This document shows, one piece after another, positions 13,631-14,902 of a stretch of DNA of 14,902 bases. The stretch spans positions 1 through 14,902 of the forward strand of contig JBDTOX010000156.1 of the NCBI GenBank assembly GCA_039933015.1. The letters are read 5' to 3'. Each line of letters begins with the position of its first letter. The stretch's first letter is position 1. The position numbers and the translations under genes are program-made. This DNA is from JBDTOX01 sp039933015 (GTDB taxonomy: Bacteria; Pseudomonadota; Gammaproteobacteria; Burkholderiales; Methylophilaceae). The notes under the pieces were generated by a model. The model worked only from the letters and a program-made list of their open reading frames with translations. It was not told where the DNA came from and ran no database searches.

Positions 13631-14433
13631 TGAAAAAAATATGGGTTTTTCTACTCCTTAGTCTGTTTTGTAATTACGCGAGTGCCCAAACTGAATTCAG
13701 GATCATCACCTTGCAGCACCGCTTCGCCGATGATCTGCTGCCAGTCGTGCAGCCTATGGTAGGCGAGGGTGGTAGCGCCAGCGCTATCAATAACCAGCTT
13801 CTGCTTCGGGCAACGCTAGAGCGCATGGCGGCGATTGAGCAGGTGGTGGCGACACTCGATGTATCACGCAAGAACGTGCGCATTACGATTCGTCATGACG
13901 ATACGCAGCAAGCACAGCATGATCGTTTGGGGATCAGTGGCCGTATACGCTCCGGCGAGGTGCGCATGGGGGTTGGCGAGGCCGGTCGTGACGGCGTGCA
14001 ATTGAATGTTGATCACGAGCAATCCAATATGAGTGAGCGCGGCAGCGAGTTTGTGACTGTGCTTGATGGTGAACGTGCATTTATCCGGGTAGGGCAGTCG
14101 GTGCCTTATACCGAACAATGGGCATTGTGGTCCCAGCGCTATCTGAATATCCAGCAAACTACGGAATTCCGCGATATCACTACTGGTTTTGCCGTGCGAC
14201 CACGCTATATAGGCGATCAGCTAGAGCTTGAAATTGCGCCACGGATAGCGCGGCTCAACAGCGCAGGTTTTATTGATTTTGAAGAACTGGCAACCACGGT
14301 GCGTGTGACGCCGGGGCAATGGTTTGATTTGGGTGGAACCATGCAATTAAAAGATGATGTGAGTCGTGCCATTTTAAGTAATCAGCAGGGTAGCGGGGCG
14401 CAAACGACCAGTTTAATGATTAAAGTTGATTGA
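13630..14433 (+). CDS. Exported miniature secretin-like protein
   Basis: The ATG at 13630 shares one base with the preceding stop (TGATG) and gives 267 residues; a GTG one codon earlier is also in frame. A Sec signal peptide (1-19, ending ASA before Gln20) precedes a secretin N-domain-like stretch: FRIITLQHRFADDLLPVVQP, then NNQLLLRATLERMAAIEQVV and DVSRKNVRI (about 23-85). The rest matches a secretin beta domain in order: VLDGERAFIRVGQSVPY (144-160), RDITTGFAVRPRYIGDQLEL (181-200), EIAPRI and TTVRVTPGQWFDLGG (222-236). True secretins (PilQ, GspD) are usually far longer, with several N domains and an extended gate. No pilus or type II secretion gene is nearby. Whether it forms a pore is unknown. 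Confidence 0.8.
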   Translation: MKKIWVFLLLSLFCNYASAQTEFRIITLQHRFADDLLPVVQPMVGEGGSASAINNQLLLRATLERMAAIEQVVATLDVSRKNVRITIRHDDTQQAQHDRLGISGRIRSGEVRMGVGEAGRDGVQLNVDHEQSNMSERGSEFVTVLDGERAFIRVGQSVPYTEQWALWSQRYLNIQQTTEFRDITTGFAVRPRYIGDQLELEIAPRIARLNSAGFIDFEELATTVRVTPGQWFDLGGTMQLKDDVSRAILSNQQGSGAQTTSLMIKVD

Positions 14434-14475
14434 GCTGGAACGCCTGAATTTATTGTAATTGGCACAATTTTTGAG

Positions 14476-14517
14476 AAACCCTACCCCCAAGATAATAAAA
14501 AGGGTGGTTTTTTTTTT
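14476..14517 (+). terminator. Intrinsic terminator of the roxA operon
   Basis: AAACC-(CT)-ACCC (14476-14486) pairs with GGGT-GGTTT (14502-14510), with a two-base bulge and a 15-base A-rich loop. It is followed directly by a long T run (14508-14517). It lies 43 bases past the secretin-like gene stop and separates this operon from the lipoprotein gene. Confidence 0.8.
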
Positions 14518-14555
14518 CGGAGCTGGTAGAATTTTTGGCACTCGGTGGTCCATTC

Positions 14556-14586
14556 TTGGCTACCGTAACTGGTTTAAATTTATAGT
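14556..14586 (+). promoter_or_regulatory. Possible sigma70 promoter of the small lipoprotein gene
   Basis: TTGGCT (14556-14561) and TATAGT (14581-14586) could act as -35 and -10 boxes, but the 19-base spacer is long; TTTATA at 14579 gives 17. Because a strong terminator lies just upstream, a promoter between 14518 and 14600 is expected. The exact boxes are uncertain. Confidence 0.3.
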
Positions 14587-14607
14587 CTATCGTTAAGGGA
14601 TACAAAA

Positions 14608-14823
14608 ATGACACGTTCCATTCTGCTCGCCGCTCTGCTCGCCCTAGCTTTGACCGCTTGTGGCAAAAAAGAAGAAGCTCCTGCTCCGGAAGCTGCTCCT
14701 GCTGTTGAAGCCCCAATGCCAGCTGCTGAAGCTCCTGCTGCACCAGCTGAAGCCGCTCCTGCTGAAGCTGCACCAGCTGAAGCTGCACCAGCTGAAGCCG
14801 CTCCTGCTGAAGAAAAGAAGTAA
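14608..14823 (+). CDS. Small Ala/Pro/Glu-rich lipoprotein
   Basis: The 71-residue product has a lipoprotein signal peptide MTRSILLAALLALALTACGK with lipobox LTAC, so Cys18 becomes the lipidated first residue of a mature peptide of about 54 residues. The residue at +2 is Gly, not Asp, so outer-membrane sorting is expected in Gram-negatives. The rest is low complexity: KKEEAPAPEAAPAVEAP, then PAEAA repeated and a terminal EEKK. It is probably disordered, like a flexible tether. The ribosome binding site AAGGGA (14595-14600) is seven bases upstream. The gene is flanked by terminators, so it is monocistronic. No domain or function is recognised; compact AP-rich lipoproteins of this kind are common and of unknown role. 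Confidence 0.8.
   Translation: MTRSILLAALLALALTACGKKEEAPAPEAAPAVEAPMPAAEAPAAPAEAAPAEAAPAEAAPAEAAPAEEKK
14743..14811 (+). repeat. 15-base tandem repeat encoding PAEAA
   Basis: Four whole units (14743-14757, 14758-14772, 14773-14787, 14788-14802) and a nine-base partial one each encode Pro-Ala-Glu-Ala-Ala. Units 1 and 4 are identical (CCAGCTGAAGCCGCT), units 2 and 3 end GCTGCA and differ at one base. The repeat is in frame, so change in copy number would lengthen or shorten the protein without a frameshift. Confidence 0.85.
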
Positions 14824-14866
14824 TTTAAAGAATCTGGCTGGTTGAAATAACCAGTTAGTGTTCAAC

Positions 14867-14899
14867 AAAAAGCCGACATCAAGTCGGCTTTTTGTTTTT
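14867..14899 (+). terminator. Intrinsic terminator of the small lipoprotein gene
   Basis: AAAAAGCCGAC (14867-14877) and GTCGGCTTTTT (14883-14893) form a perfect 11-bp stem with a five-base loop, followed by GTTTTTA. A further small hairpin CTGGTT/AACCAG (14838-14854) lies between it and the stop codon. The A run on its left makes it potentially bidirectional. Confidence 0.85.
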
Positions 14900-14902
14900 A
14901 GG

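Noticed and set aside
14450..14868. Gln/Leu-rich and Ser/Phe-rich ORFs on the minus strand and a Lys/Leu-rich one on the plus strand
   Set aside because: They are other-frame readings of the PAEAA tandem repeat and have repetitive low-complexity composition for that reason.

Overview
The window looks like a chromosomal, mostly housekeeping stretch of a betaproteobacterium, probably Nitrosomonadales-like (the order is inferred from gene content and order, not tested). Genes are tightly packed, mostly on the minus strand, with short overlaps and clear intrinsic terminators.

Layout, left to right. Bases 1-61 appear to be the edge of an IS3-family-like insertion sequence: a possible terminal repeat, a strong Shine-Dalgarno and the first codons of a leftward transposase gene. 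It abuts a 46-base perfect hairpin terminator. Next, on the minus strand and read right to left, are lapA-lapB-pyrF (LPS regulation plus pyrimidine synthesis, with lapB/pyrF overlapping) and a secreted ComEA-like helix-hairpin-helix protein. Right of these lie rpsA-ihfB (ribosomal protein S1 and IHF beta), closed by their own terminator, and tyrA-aroA-cmk (aromatic amino acid synthesis and CMP kinase), joined by 1- and 4-base overlaps and closed by a terminator in front of rpsA.

A 338-base gene-free gap (7971-8308) separates tyrA from htpX. It holds several nested inverted repeats and a pair of inverted copies of a REP-like palindrome. In many betaproteobacteria hisC/pheA/serC lie upstream of tyrA, so this gap may be a rearrangement point. 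Beyond it, still on the minus strand, are htpX (membrane protease), aat-bpt (the two N-degron aminoacyl-tRNA protein transferases) and bcp-slyD (peroxiredoxin and prolyl isomerase), with a bidirectional terminator between slyD and aat.

From about 11.97 kb the coding strand switches to plus. roxA (ribosomal protein uL16 arginine hydroxylase), an uncharacterised 167-residue protein and an exported miniature secretin-like protein form one operon ending in a terminator. A separate small Ala/Pro/Glu-rich lipoprotein gene with 15-base tandem repeats follows, with its own terminator at the window edge.

No CRISPR array, tRNA, rRNA or complete mobile element was seen. The least explained parts are the palindrome-rich gap at 7971-8308, the mini-secretin and its operon, and the small repeat lipoprotein.
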